Shown: positions 43,946 through 51,810 of the stretch, piece by piece | Position numbering within the stretch: position 1 is the stretch's first letter | Layout of the letters: every line of letters starts with the position of its first letter | From: Paracoccus zeaxanthinifaciens ATCC 21588 | Lineage (GTDB): Bacteria; Pseudomonadota; Alphaproteobacteria; Rhodobacterales; Rhodobacteraceae | Assembly: GCF_000420145.1 (NCBI RefSeq) | Contig: NZ_ATUJ01000007.1 | Span: 62,001 to 126,000, forward strand | Direction: 5' to 3' | DNA: 64,000 bases | Position numbers and translations under genes: made by a program | Notes under the pieces: model-generated | Told to the model about the DNA's origin: nothing | The model's input: only the letters and a program-made list of their open reading frames with translations | Database searches by the model: none

Positions 43946-45075
43946 CTTGCGGCCATGAAGTCCGTCAGGCGGCGCAGACCCTCGGCGATGTCCTCGGTCG
44001 CGCGGGCATAGCTGAAGCGCAGCCACTGCCCCCCGCGCTCCGGATCGAAGTCCAGCCCCGGCGTCACCGCGACACCCGCGCCGTCCAGGATCTCTCGGGC
44101 CAGGTCCAGCGAATTGTCGGTCAGGTGCGACACGTCGGCATAGACGTAGAACGCGCCCTCGGGCGGGGCGATGCGGTCGAAACCCGCCTTGGGCAGCCCC
44201 TCCAGCATCAGGCTGCGGTTGCGGGCATAGACGGCAAGGTTGGCTTCGGCCTCGGGGATGCAGTCCAGCGCGGCAAGGGCCGCGATCTGGCTGGCATGGG
44301 GCGGGCAGATGAACATGTTCTGGGCCAGACGCTCGAATGTGCGGACCATGTCGGGCGGCACCACCATCCAGCCCACGCGCCAGCCGGTCATCGAGAAATA
44401 CTTGCTGAAGCTGTTGATGACGATCACGTCATCCGTCACCTCCAGCGCGGAATGGCAGCGATCGCCATAGGACAGCCCGTGATAGATCTCGTCCGAGATC
44501 AGCGTCATGCCGCGCGCCTTCGTGGCATCGGACAGCGCCTGCAGTTCCGGCACGGTCAGCACGGTCCCCGAGGGGTTGCCGGGCGATGCGACGATCAGGC
44601 CCTGCGCATCGGGCAGATCCTCGGGGCGCGGCTGGAAACGGTCCTCGGGGCGGGTCGGGATGCCGACCGGGTCCAGCGACATCGCCCGCAGGATCTGGCG
44701 ATAGCTGGGATAACCGGGGAACCCCATCGCCACCTTGTCGCCCGCCTCGAACAGGGCCGAGAACGCCAGCACGAAGGCGCCGCTGCTGCCCGCCGTCACG
44801 ACCACCCGCGCGGGGTCCAGATCGATCCCGTACCAGCGGCGATAAAGGTCCGCGATCCCCTGCCGCAATTCGGGCAGCCCAAGCGCGACCGTGTATCCAA
44901 GCGGCGCGTCCAGCGCATCGGCCAGCGCGCGACGGGCACCTTCGGGCGCGGGGGTGCCGGGCTGGCCGACCTCCATGTGGATGATGTGGCGGCCCGCCGC
45001 TTCGGCGCGGGCGGCATCGGCCATGACGTCCATGACGATGAAGGGGTCCACCTGACCCCGATCGGATTTGCGCAT
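43942..45075 (-). CDS. Class I pyridoxal-phosphate aminotransferase
   Basis: 377 residues, fold-type I. PLP lysine in INSFSKYFSMTGWRVGW, Asn in SPGNPSGTVLT and Asp in LISDEIYHGLSY; C-terminal Arg in LRFSYARATEDI binds the substrate carboxylate. Aspartate/aromatic aminotransferase-like; the exact amino donor is uncertain. Start ATG 45075. Cotranscribed with amiC and probably mrcA. Confidence 0.87.
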   Translation of the reverse strand: MRKSDRGQVDPFIVMDVMADAARAEAAGRHIIHMEVGQPGTPAPEGARRALADALDAPLGYTVALGLPELRQGIADLYRRWYGIDLDPARVVVTAGSSGAFVLAFSALFEAGDKVAMGFPGYPSYRQILRAMSLDPVGIPTRPEDRFQPRPEDLPDAQGLIVASPGNPSGTVLTVPELQALSDATKARGMTLISDEIYHGLSYGDRCHSALEVTDDVIVINSFSKYFSMTGWRVGWMVVPPDMVRTFERLAQNMFICPPHASQIAALAALDCIPEAEANLAVYARNRSLMLEGLPKAGFDRIAPPEGAFYVYADVSHLTDNSLDLAREILDGAGVAVTPGLDFDPERGGQWLRFSYARATEDIAEGLRRLTDFMAAR

Positions 45076-45234
45076 GCTCGGACCTCGGTTCTTTTGGCTG
45101 CCCTGATAGCGCGACAGGGGCTGCGGGGCCAAGCACCTTCCTGCGGGATCGGTCACGCCGCCGTGTTCGCAGGCTGCTTGCGCCGCCGGACCGGTCGGTC
45201 CACTGTTTGTCGCGAAACGACCAGAGGTTCGCAG

Positions 45235-45981
45235 ATGAAGCGCATGATCGCCGCCCTTGTCATGGGCACCGCACTGGCAGGCCCAGCCCTGTCCTTCGAC
45301 ATCCAGTCCATGTCCGACGAAGAAAAGGCAGCCTTCGGCGAGGCCGTCCGCGAATACCTCGTGGCCAATCCCGAAACCCTGGTCGAGGCGATCACCGCAC
45401 TTGAGGAACGCCAGGCCCAGACCGCCGCGATGGACGACCAGCAGCTGATCACCCAGAACAGCGAGGCGATCTTCCAGGACGATCACAGCTGGGTCGGCGG
45501 CAATCCGGACGGTGATCTGACCATGGTCGAGTTCATGGATTATCGCTGCGGCGTCTGCCGGCAATACAATGAATCGGTGTTCGACGCCGTCGAGGATGAC
45601 GGCAATATCCGACTGATCGTGAAGGAATTTCCGATCCTCGGCGAGGATAGCGAACGCTCCAGCCGCTTCGCGCTGTCGGTCAAGGCGCTTGCGGGCGACG
45701 ACGCCTACAAGGCTGCCCATGACGCGCTGATCACCCTGCGCAGCAGCGCCTCGGACGACGCGCTTCGCGGGATCGCGGACGAGATCGGCGTGGATGCCGA
45801 CAAGGCCATTGCGGGCATGCAGGACGATGCCGTGACCGAGATCCTGCGCAAGAATTACGAGCTGGCGCAAAAGATGGGCATCCAGGGGACGCCCAGCTTC
45901 GTCATCGGCGACCAGCTGCTGCGCGGCGTTCCGCGCGCAGGCATCGCCTCGACGGTCGAACAGATCCGCGAGACGATGTGA
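45235..45981 (+). CDS. DsbA-family thiol:disulfide oxidoreductase, periplasmic
   Basis: 248 residues. Signal peptide (MKRMIAALVMGTALAGPALS), an N-terminal helical extension of about 60 residues as in Com1/ScsC-like proteins, thioredoxin-fold active site CGVC (MDYRCGVCRQY) and cis-Pro in GIQGTPSFVIG. It is likely an oxidase or isomerase for secreted proteins. ATG 45235; monocistronic. Confidence 0.9.
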   Translation: MKRMIAALVMGTALAGPALSFDIQSMSDEEKAAFGEAVREYLVANPETLVEAITALEERQAQTAAMDDQQLITQNSEAIFQDDHSWVGGNPDGDLTMVEFMDYRCGVCRQYNESVFDAVEDDGNIRLIVKEFPILGEDSERSSRFALSVKALAGDDAYKAAHDALITLRSSASDDALRGIADEIGVDADKAIAGMQDDAVTEILRKNYELAQKMGIQGTPSFVIGDQLLRGVPRAGIASTVEQIRETM

Positions 45982-45989
45982 TCCCTGAC

Positions 45990-46024
45990 GGACGAAGGGG
46001 CGGGCATGGCCTGCCCCCTCGTCC
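45990..46024 (+). terminator. Hairpin terminator after the DsbA-like gene
   Basis: 12-bp stem with one mismatch (45990-46001/46013-46024), 8 bp beyond the stop. No T tract. Confidence 0.6.
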
Positions 46025-46261
46025 GGTCGGCGCATCCACTGCCGGTAGATGCTGATCCGGGCAGGTTAGGCCGTGAACGCGTTACCTGCCGCCTGCTGGA
46101 TAAGGAAGGTCGGCCCCTCATCCCAGGGAAGGAATCTGCCTGCCAGCCCGAGCGATTGGTTTCTACGCGACGGTCAGGCTGCGAGCAGCGCAGCGACTGT
46201 GCCCCCGAACCCAGACAGCCCGCGACGCAGGTAGCGGGCTGTCGGACGGATCGGACGGAAC
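46025..46261. other. Structured intergenic stretch between converging genes
   Basis: No open frame of coding character. It contains GGCAGGT/ACCTGCC pairing (46060-46066/46084-46090) and a perfect 10-bp stem at 46214-46223/46234-46243. It could hide a small RNA, but no known family was recognised. Confidence 0.4.
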
Positions 46262-46286
46262 CTGCCCCGGATCGTCCCCGGGGCAG
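46262..46286 (-). terminator. Hairpin terminator after manC
   Basis: Perfect 9-bp stem CTGCCCCGG/CCGGGGCAG with a 7-base loop, 4 bp past the manC stop. Confidence 0.65.
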
Positions 46287-46290
46287 CGCC

Positions 46291-47721
46291 TCAATCTTCG
46301 CTCGAGCGGGAATAGACGTCCTCGTAGCGGATGATGTCATCCTCGCCCAGATAGCTGCCGGTCTGGACCTCGATCAGGACCATCGGCACCTTGCCCGGGT
46401 TCTCCATCCGGTGGACGGCACCCAGGGGGACATAGATGGACTGGTTCTCGGTCACGAGGGTGACCTGATCGTCCACCGTGACGCGGGCGGTGCCGTTCAC
46501 CACGATCCAGTGCTCGGACCGGTGGACATGGCTTTGAAGCGACAATGCGGCGCCCGGCTTGACAACGATGCGCTTGACCTGGAAGCGGTCGGCAAGGGCC
46601 AGCGTCTCGAACCAGCCCCAGGGGCGATGATCGCGCGGGAAGGATTCGGCCTGCTTGTGGCCCTTTTCCTTCAGCGCGGTGACGGCCTTGCGCACATCCT
46701 GCGCGCGCGACTTGTCGGCCACCAGAACCGCATCCGAGGTGGCGACGACCATCAGGTCCTTCAGCCCGATCCCCACGACCTGCAGATCGGAATCCTCGGA
46801 GCGCAGCAGCACATCGTCGCAATCGATCGCGGTCGAGTTCCGGCAGGCGACGTTGCCCCCTGCCTGCCCGTCCAGCTGTTCGCGCCAGACCGCGTCCCAA
46901 CCGCCCAGATCCGACCAGCGCCCCGAGAAGCGCACGACGCTGAGGTTGTCGGCCTTCTCCATCACGGCAAAGTCGATGCTGTCGTCGCGCGCGCTGTCCC
47001 AGCCCGCACGCGCAAGGCGCAGGAAGCCCAGATCGACATGCGATTCATCGATGGCGCGGGTGACCGGCTCGATGAATTCGGGGGCGTGGGCCTTGAAGGC
47101 CTCGATCATGACGCGCGCGCTGAACAGGAAGATGCCCGCGTTCCACAGGAAATTGCCCGCCTGCAGCATCTGCTCGGCGCGCGCGGCGTCCGGCTTCTCG
47201 ACGAAGCGGGTCAGCGGCTGCACCGCTTCGGGGCCGTTGCCGCCCAGTTCGAGATAGCCATAGCCGGTCTCGGGGCGATCGGGCGTGATGCCGAAGGTGA
47301 CGATCCGCCCCTGGCGCGCGGCGACGGCGCCCGTCTCGACCGCTTCGCGGAATGCGCCCGCATCGGGGATCACGTGGTCCGAGGGCGCGACCAGCAGCAG
47401 CCCCTCGGGGTCGGTCTGCGCCTGCAGCAGGGCGGCGGCAAGGATCGCGGGCGCGGTGTTGCGGCCCGAAGGCTCGATCACGATGCGCCCGGGTTCGATC
47501 CCGGCCTGTTCCAGCTGCTCGGCCACGATGAAGCGGAAATCGGAATTGGTCATCACGACCGGCGCGGCGAAGCCGTTCCCCGACAGGCGCAAGGCCGAGG
47601 CCTGGAACAGCGTCTCATCCCCGATCAGCTGGGCGAATTGCTTGGGAAAGCTCTTTCTGGAAACGGGCCAAAGCCGCGTGCCGGAACCTCCAGCCATCAG
47701 AACCGGGGTGATCGTACTCAT
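46291..47721 (-). CDS. manC: Mannose-1-phosphate guanylyltransferase / mannose-6-phosphate isomerase
   Basis: 476 residues, bifunctional type. N-terminal nucleotidyltransferase with LMAGGSGTRLWPVSRKSFPK and FVEKPDAARAEQML; C-terminal cupin isomerase with RPWGWFETL and QSHVHRSEHWIVVNG. It supplies GDP-mannose for polysaccharide or glycan synthesis. It has its own promoter and structured leader; no other sugar-nucleotide gene is adjacent, so it may serve several pathways. Confidence 0.94.
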   Translation of the reverse strand: MSTITPVLMAGGSGTRLWPVSRKSFPKQFAQLIGDETLFQASALRLSGNGFAAPVVMTNSDFRFIVAEQLEQAGIEPGRIVIEPSGRNTAPAILAAALLQAQTDPEGLLLVAPSDHVIPDAGAFREAVETGAVAARQGRIVTFGITPDRPETGYGYLELGGNGPEAVQPLTRFVEKPDAARAEQMLQAGNFLWNAGIFLFSARVMIEAFKAHAPEFIEPVTRAIDESHVDLGFLRLARAGWDSARDDSIDFAVMEKADNLSVVRFSGRWSDLGGWDAVWREQLDGQAGGNVACRNSTAIDCDDVLLRSEDSDLQVVGIGLKDLMVVATSDAVLVADKSRAQDVRKAVTALKEKGHKQAESFPRDHRPWGWFETLALADRFQVKRIVVKPGAALSLQSHVHRSEHWIVVNGTARVTVDDQVTLVTENQSIYVPLGAVHRMENPGKVPMVLIEVQTGSYLGEDDIIRYEDVYSRSSED

Positions 47722-47763
47722 GACAAACCTCTTTGCGCGGCCCGCGCGTCAACAATGCTTCCT

Positions 47764-47793
47764 TGCGCGGCCCCCGCAGGGGCCACCCGCGCA
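47764..47793 (-). promoter_or_regulatory. Structured manC leader hairpin
   Basis: Inner perfect stem GGCCCC/GGGGCC (47769-47774/47779-47784) and outer TGCGC/GCGCA arms (47764-47768/47789-47793), located between the manC promoter and start codon. It could be regulatory or simply stabilising. Confidence 0.4.
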
Positions 47794-47820
47794 GGATAGC
47801 CCCGAACCATACGCGGACAA
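47793..47820 (-). promoter_or_regulatory. manC promoter (TTGTCC-16-TATCCT)
   Basis: -35 TTGTCC at 47820-47815, 16-bp spacer, -10 TATCCT at 47798-47793, 72 bp upstream of the manC ATG. Confidence 0.6.
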
Positions 47821-47873
47821 AAGGCAATCCGTCACCTTTTATCGCAATGTTTCGAACGGAATGGGCCGGACGC

Positions 47874-50849
47874 TCAGTGTCCGCGGTCGCAGATCGGGCA
47901 ATGCGGCGCGCCGTCCGACCCGACCGAGGTCGCCTCGCCGCAGATGCTGCAGGCGTGGTGGCGCAGGCTTGCGCGGCCCTGCAGCACCATCAGCTCCTGC
48001 GGCAGACGCTTGCGCAGGTAACCGGCGCTGCTGATCTGCTTGAGCATGGTCAGCGATTTCGGCTCGGGGCGCTCGGGCGTGCGCCGCCCCTCGGCGCGGC
48101 CGCCGCCCAGATCGTCGAAGCGCGCCCCCTCGGGCTTCACATGCGCCAGGTCCGTCCGGTCGAGATAGCTGACCGCCAGTTCGCGGAAGACGTAATCCAG
48201 GACCGAGGTCGCCGTCTTGATGCTGTCGTTCCCCTCGACCGGGCCGGCAGGCTCGAAGCGGGTGAAGGTAAAGGCGTCGACGAATTCCTCCAGCGGGACG
48301 CCGTATTGCAGCGCGACCGACACGGCGATGGCGAAGTTGTTCATCATCGCCCGGAAGGCCGCGCCCTCCTTGTGCATGTCGATGAAGATCTCTCCGACCG
48401 AGCCGTCATCGTATTCGCCGGTCCGAAGATAGACCTTGTGCCCGCCGACGCTGGCCTTCTGGGTATATCCCTTGCGGCGCTGCGGCAGCTTGCGGCGATC
48501 GCTGCGGGCGGCCTCCTTGACGACGATCCGCTCGGCCATGCGTTCGGCCAGGGCGCCCGCGCGGACAGGTGCGGGGGCATCGGGCAGGATGTCGTCCTCG
48601 ACCTCGGCGACATGGGCGGCAAGGCGCGACCCCTCGCGCTGGATGCGGCAGTGCCAGAGGCCCAGATCATGCGCCAGCTCGAACAGGGACTGGATCTGGG
48701 CGATGCCGGTCGCATGCGGCACGACGGTCCGGCGCTGCACGTCGCCCGACAGCGCGTGCTGGACGGCGGCGGTCAGGCGGATCGACGCCTCGGGGTGGAC
48801 GCGGCGGGTGCTGCTGCGCCCGACGGCCTGCGCGCAGTCGAAGACCGCCAGGTCGGCAGGGTCCAGATCGGGGGCGCCCTCGACCGTCATCGCGCCGCAG
48901 ACATGGGCGTTCGCCGCCTGGATCTGGCGGGCCGAGAAGCCCAGATGCGCCAGCATGTCGAAGCCGGGATCGTCCAGCCGGTCCTGCGGGATGCCCAGGA
49001 TGTCGCGGCAGAATTCCTGCCCGAGCGTCCACTGGTTGAAGACGAAGCGGATGTCGAAAGCATCCGGCAGCGCGGCCTCGATCCGGTCGATCTGGTCATG
49101 GCCGAAGCCGTGGCCCGCAAGGGCCGCGTGGCCGATCTCGGGGCTGCCCAGCAGGGTGCCGTGCCCCGTCGCATGGGTCGCGATCCGCGCGATCGCATCG
49201 GTCGGATAGCCCAAGGCGCCCAGCCCTGCGGCAACCGCGGGCGCGATGACACGGCGATGCGCGCCATCCGCGTCGGGCACATGATGGACCAGCGCCTGAA
49301 GCGGCTCGATGCCGTCGGCCTCCCAGCCCAGAAGCAGCCGCAGATCGCCCGAGGGACGGACGGCGCAGACCTGTCCGTGACGCAGGCCCGATGCCTGGGC
49401 CAGGGCCAGCGCATTGCCGAAGATGGCCTGCGCCGGGCCGCGCTCATCGGCGCGATCCGACAGCATGCGCAACATCGCCCGCCGGTGGGTGCCGAAGGCG
49501 GTCCCCTCGGCCGTGCAGGCCGCGATGCGGGCCGAACTTTCCCACGCCGCACCCGCGATGACCGCGCACAGTTCGGTCGCAAGCTCCTGTGCCTCATCCG
49601 ATCCATAGGCAAGGCCCATCGACATCAGCACGGCCCCCAGCCCCACGGGGCCGATCGCAAGGTGATCGGCCTGCGGGTCCGCGGCGTGCTGCGCGATCGC
49701 GGTCAGGCGGGTGGCATGGGCCAGCCCCTGGTGGTCGAACTGGCCGCCCTGACAGAAGGCCGGCAGGTACAGATGCGCGGACAGATCGGCCCGCCCCGCA
49801 AAGGGGGGCATGTTGTCCGTGAATTCCAGCGCGGGATCGCCCGTCGCCCATGCGGCATCGCCGATGCGATCCCACAGGCCGGCATCGTCGCCGTCCTGCA
49901 TGGCGCGCAGGAAGCCGTCGCCCAACCGCAGGGTGCACTCGGTCTGCTGGCCGGTGACGCTGGCCCAGCCCTCGCCGTCCCAGTCGTCGTCGAAGACCGG
50001 CAGCTCGGTCGAGGCAAAGCCCTGGCGCGCATGATCCAGCACGCGCTGCACCTGCGTTTCGGGGATCATCGCGCGGCGGGCCTCGCGCAGGGCATGGCTC
50101 AGCGCGGGTTCAGTACCGGTGCGGGCAACCTCGGCCAGGGCGGCAAGGCGGTCGCGCTGCATCCGCGACCCGGCGATCAGCGCCGAGAGCTTGCGTTCCT
50201 CGTCCAGCTTCCAGTCAATGAAGCGGCGGGCCTCGGGGTGGGCCACGTCGCAGACCGCATGGATGCCCGGCTTGCGGATCGCGGCACCGCGCATCAGGGC
50301 GGCGCGCGCGCGGTCGGCCTCTTGCAGCGGGGCCATCAGGGGCGCGTCATCGGCAAAGCGCAGCGTAGTGTCGGTGTCAGGGCGCGCCGGTTCCTCGGCG
50401 CCATAGGCCCAGGCAAGGCCGAAACCGTCCCAGAGACCCGCCACCGGCGCGGCCATCCCCTGCGCCATCATGCGCGTCATGTCGTCCAGAAAGGCGCGGG
50501 CGCAGGATTCCGACGCCAAGGTTCCGGCCTTCCATGCGCGATGGGTCAGCGCGCCTGCGATGCGTTCGATCAGCTGGGGCAGACCGCCCTCATCGCTGAA
50601 CGACGCCCCCGGCGCGGGACGCGAGGGCCAGAGGAATTCGGGAACGCCATCCTCGGGGATGCGCTGCGTTTCGGACGGCACGACGCCGCGCGCCAGCATC
50701 GAGGCAAGGGCATCGACCTGGATCGCGGACCAGTGGGATGGGGCAAGCACGTCGCCCTTGTCGGACGGATGCGCGACCAGCGCGATATCGGCCCATGGCC
50801 CCGCGAGGTCGTTCGAGAAGCGACGTTCGATCTGCATGGTTTGCGCCAT
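47874..50849 (-). CDS. Degenerate class II (B12-type) ribonucleotide reductase homologue, NrdJ-like
   Basis: 991 residues against roughly 1200 for alphaproteobacterial NrdJ. N-terminus (MQIERRF, VPEFLWPS) and middle (FDIRFVFNQWTLGQEFCRDI, VCGAMTVEGAPDL) match NrdJ. The TSCPD domain at about 790-905 is very well kept (RRKGYTQKASVGGHKVYLRT, MMNNFAIAVSVALQYGVPLE). However, the block with the first redox Cys (HACFIQSV in canonical NrdJ) and GSGTGTNFS is missing near 150-190. The active-site NPCSE is not found; the aligned stretch reads FTDNMPPFAGRADL near 345. APTGTIG is replaced by RPSGDLRLL. The C-terminus ends in a CSIC/CPIC zinc-ribbon-like pair. The frame is intact, so it is retained but probably not a reductase. 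An alternative start is ATG 50837. Confidence 0.8.
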   Translation of the reverse strand: MAQTMQIERRFSNDLAGPWADIALVAHPSDKGDVLAPSHWSAIQVDALASMLARGVVPSETQRIPEDGVPEFLWPSRPAPGASFSDEGGLPQLIERIAGALTHRAWKAGTLASESCARAFLDDMTRMMAQGMAAPVAGLWDGFGLAWAYGAEEPARPDTDTTLRFADDAPLMAPLQEADRARAALMRGAAIRKPGIHAVCDVAHPEARRFIDWKLDEERKLSALIAGSRMQRDRLAALAEVARTGTEPALSHALREARRAMIPETQVQRVLDHARQGFASTELPVFDDDWDGEGWASVTGQQTECTLRLGDGFLRAMQDGDDAGLWDRIGDAAWATGDPALEFTDNMPPFAGRADLSAHLYLPAFCQGGQFDHQGLAHATRLTAIAQHAADPQADHLAIGPVGLGAVLMSMGLAYGSDEAQELATELCAVIAGAAWESSARIAACTAEGTAFGTHRRAMLRMLSDRADERGPAQAIFGNALALAQASGLRHGQVCAVRPSGDLRLLLGWEADGIEPLQALVHHVPDADGAHRRVIAPAVAAGLGALGYPTDAIARIATHATGHGTLLGSPEIGHAALAGHGFGHDQIDRIEAALPDAFDIRFVFNQWTLGQEFCRDILGIPQDRLDDPGFDMLAHLGFSARQIQAANAHVCGAMTVEGAPDLDPADLAVFDCAQAVGRSSTRRVHPEASIRLTAAVQHALSGDVQRRTVVPHATGIAQIQSLFELAHDLGLWHCRIQREGSRLAAHVAEVEDDILPDAPAPVRAGALAERMAERIVVKEAARSDRRKLPQRRKGYTQKASVGGHKVYLRTGEYDDGSVGEIFIDMHKEGAAFRAMMNNFAIAVSVALQYGVPLEEFVDAFTFTRFEPAGPVEGNDSIKTATSVLDYVFRELAVSYLDRTDLAHVKPEGARFDDLGGGRAEGRRTPERPEPKSLTMLKQISSAGYLRKRLPQELMVLQGRASLRHHACSICGEATSVGSDGAPHCPICDRGH

Positions 50850-51261
50850 CCTTCCTGCATCGCGCCCGCGCGACAGACCTGCCCACGCGCATGACGCGGG
50901 GATCGGAGGGCATGGCCATCCGTTTCGGTCCTATCGAATTCGCATGTGGCTGCGGCTCGAATCGCCACCACATCTTGTGCCGGTTGGGCTGTTTGACCCA
51001 AGGTGGCGCGCGCCTTGGGGCCTTTCAACCGCTTTATTTGGCCCGTGTCGGGCGTCCCGCCATTGACAGGGGCGAAGGCGGATTCGCCCACAGGACAAGG
51101 CGATCACGGACGGGAAAACAGGGGGCAAGCGGCGATTTCCGCGCGAAACCAAGGGCGTGCCGAAACCCGCCCTCAGCTTATCCACAGGGTTGCGCGAAAA
51201 CCGCCCACAGCTTGCTCACAGCCGATGCAAAAACGTCACAATCGGCAGGTTTTTGCAGGGC
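50850..51261. promoter_or_regulatory. 412-bp upstream region of the NrdJ-like gene
   Basis: No gene. It contains the DnaA-box-like cluster at 51178-51240, an extra TCGCCCACA at 51084, a hairpin CCCAAGG/CCTTGGG at 50997-51003/51013-51019, and ACATCTTGT near 50970 that weakly resembles an NrdR-type site. No B12 riboswitch box was seen. Confidence 0.5.
51178..51240. promoter_or_regulatory. Cluster of DnaA-box-like sites
   Basis: One perfect TTATCCACA at 51178-51186, followed on the same strand by CCGCCCACA (51201), TTGCTCACA (51212) and AACGTCACA (51232). Spacings of 23, 11 and 20 bases are close to whole helical turns. Only the first is a consensus box. DnaA control of nrd promoters is known in other bacteria. 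Confidence 0.5.
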
Positions 51262-51810
51262 TCAGCCAGCAGCCTCGGGGAAGACAGCCCCGGCATCGGT
51301 GACGATCAGGTCCAGCGGCTGATCGAAGGGCTCGACGGGAATCGCCTGAACGCGCTGACAGGCGAATGCCAGGCCCATCGCCAGCACAGGCCCCTGCGCG
51401 CGCAGCCGTTCCAGGGTGCGGTCGTAGAAGCCGCCGCCATAGCCCAGCCGGTGCCCCTGCCCGTCGAACCCCGCCAGCGGGACGATCACCACGTCGGGGC
51501 GCATCTCGGGCGCATCCGGCCCGGGATGAGAGACGCCGAAATCGCCGCGCACCAGCGGTGCATCGGGCTGCCATTCGCGAAAGACCAGCGGCCGGTCGCG
51601 GCCCGTGACCACCGGCAGGACCAGCCCGCCCTGATGGTCCTGCAGCGCGGGCCGGGGGTCGGCCTCGTCGCGGATGGGCCAATAGGCCGCGACGACGCCG
51701 CGCCGGAAGGGCAGCAGCGCATTCGCAAAGTGCCGCGTCAGCGCATCCGCGTCGCCGCCTGCCGCGCGTGCCGCCAGCGCCTGGGCACGCAGCGTGGCCT
51801 TCGCGGTCAC
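51262..51810 (-). CDS. 5-formyltetrahydrofolate cyclo-ligase
   Basis: 182 residues. Nucleotide/phosphate motif VPLAGFDGQGHRLGYGGGFY, followed by DRTLERLRAQGPVLAMGLAF, and N-terminal basic TAKATLRAQALAARAAG. It converts 5-formyl-THF to 5,10-methenyl-THF. The start is a GTG at 51810 that overlaps the mgtE stop (GTGA), so it is coupled to mgtE. Confidence 0.88.
   Translation of the reverse strand: MTAKATLRAQALAARAAGGDADALTRHFANALLPFRRGVVAAYWPIRDEADPRPALQDHQGGLVLPVVTGRDRPLVFREWQPDAPLVRGDFGVSHPGPDAPEMRPDVVIVPLAGFDGQGHRLGYGGGFYDRTLERLRAQGPVLAMGLAFACQRVQAIPVEPFDQPLDLIVTDAGAVFPEAAG

Noticed and set aside
50850-51261. Chromosome origin because of DnaA-like boxes
   Set aside because: No AT-rich unwinding element and none of the usual origin neighbours (dnaA, hemE, parAB, gidA); only one box is consensus.
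50850-51261. Cobalamin riboswitch upstream of the NrdJ-like gene
   Set aside because: No B12-box or the expected long multi-helix leader could be found.
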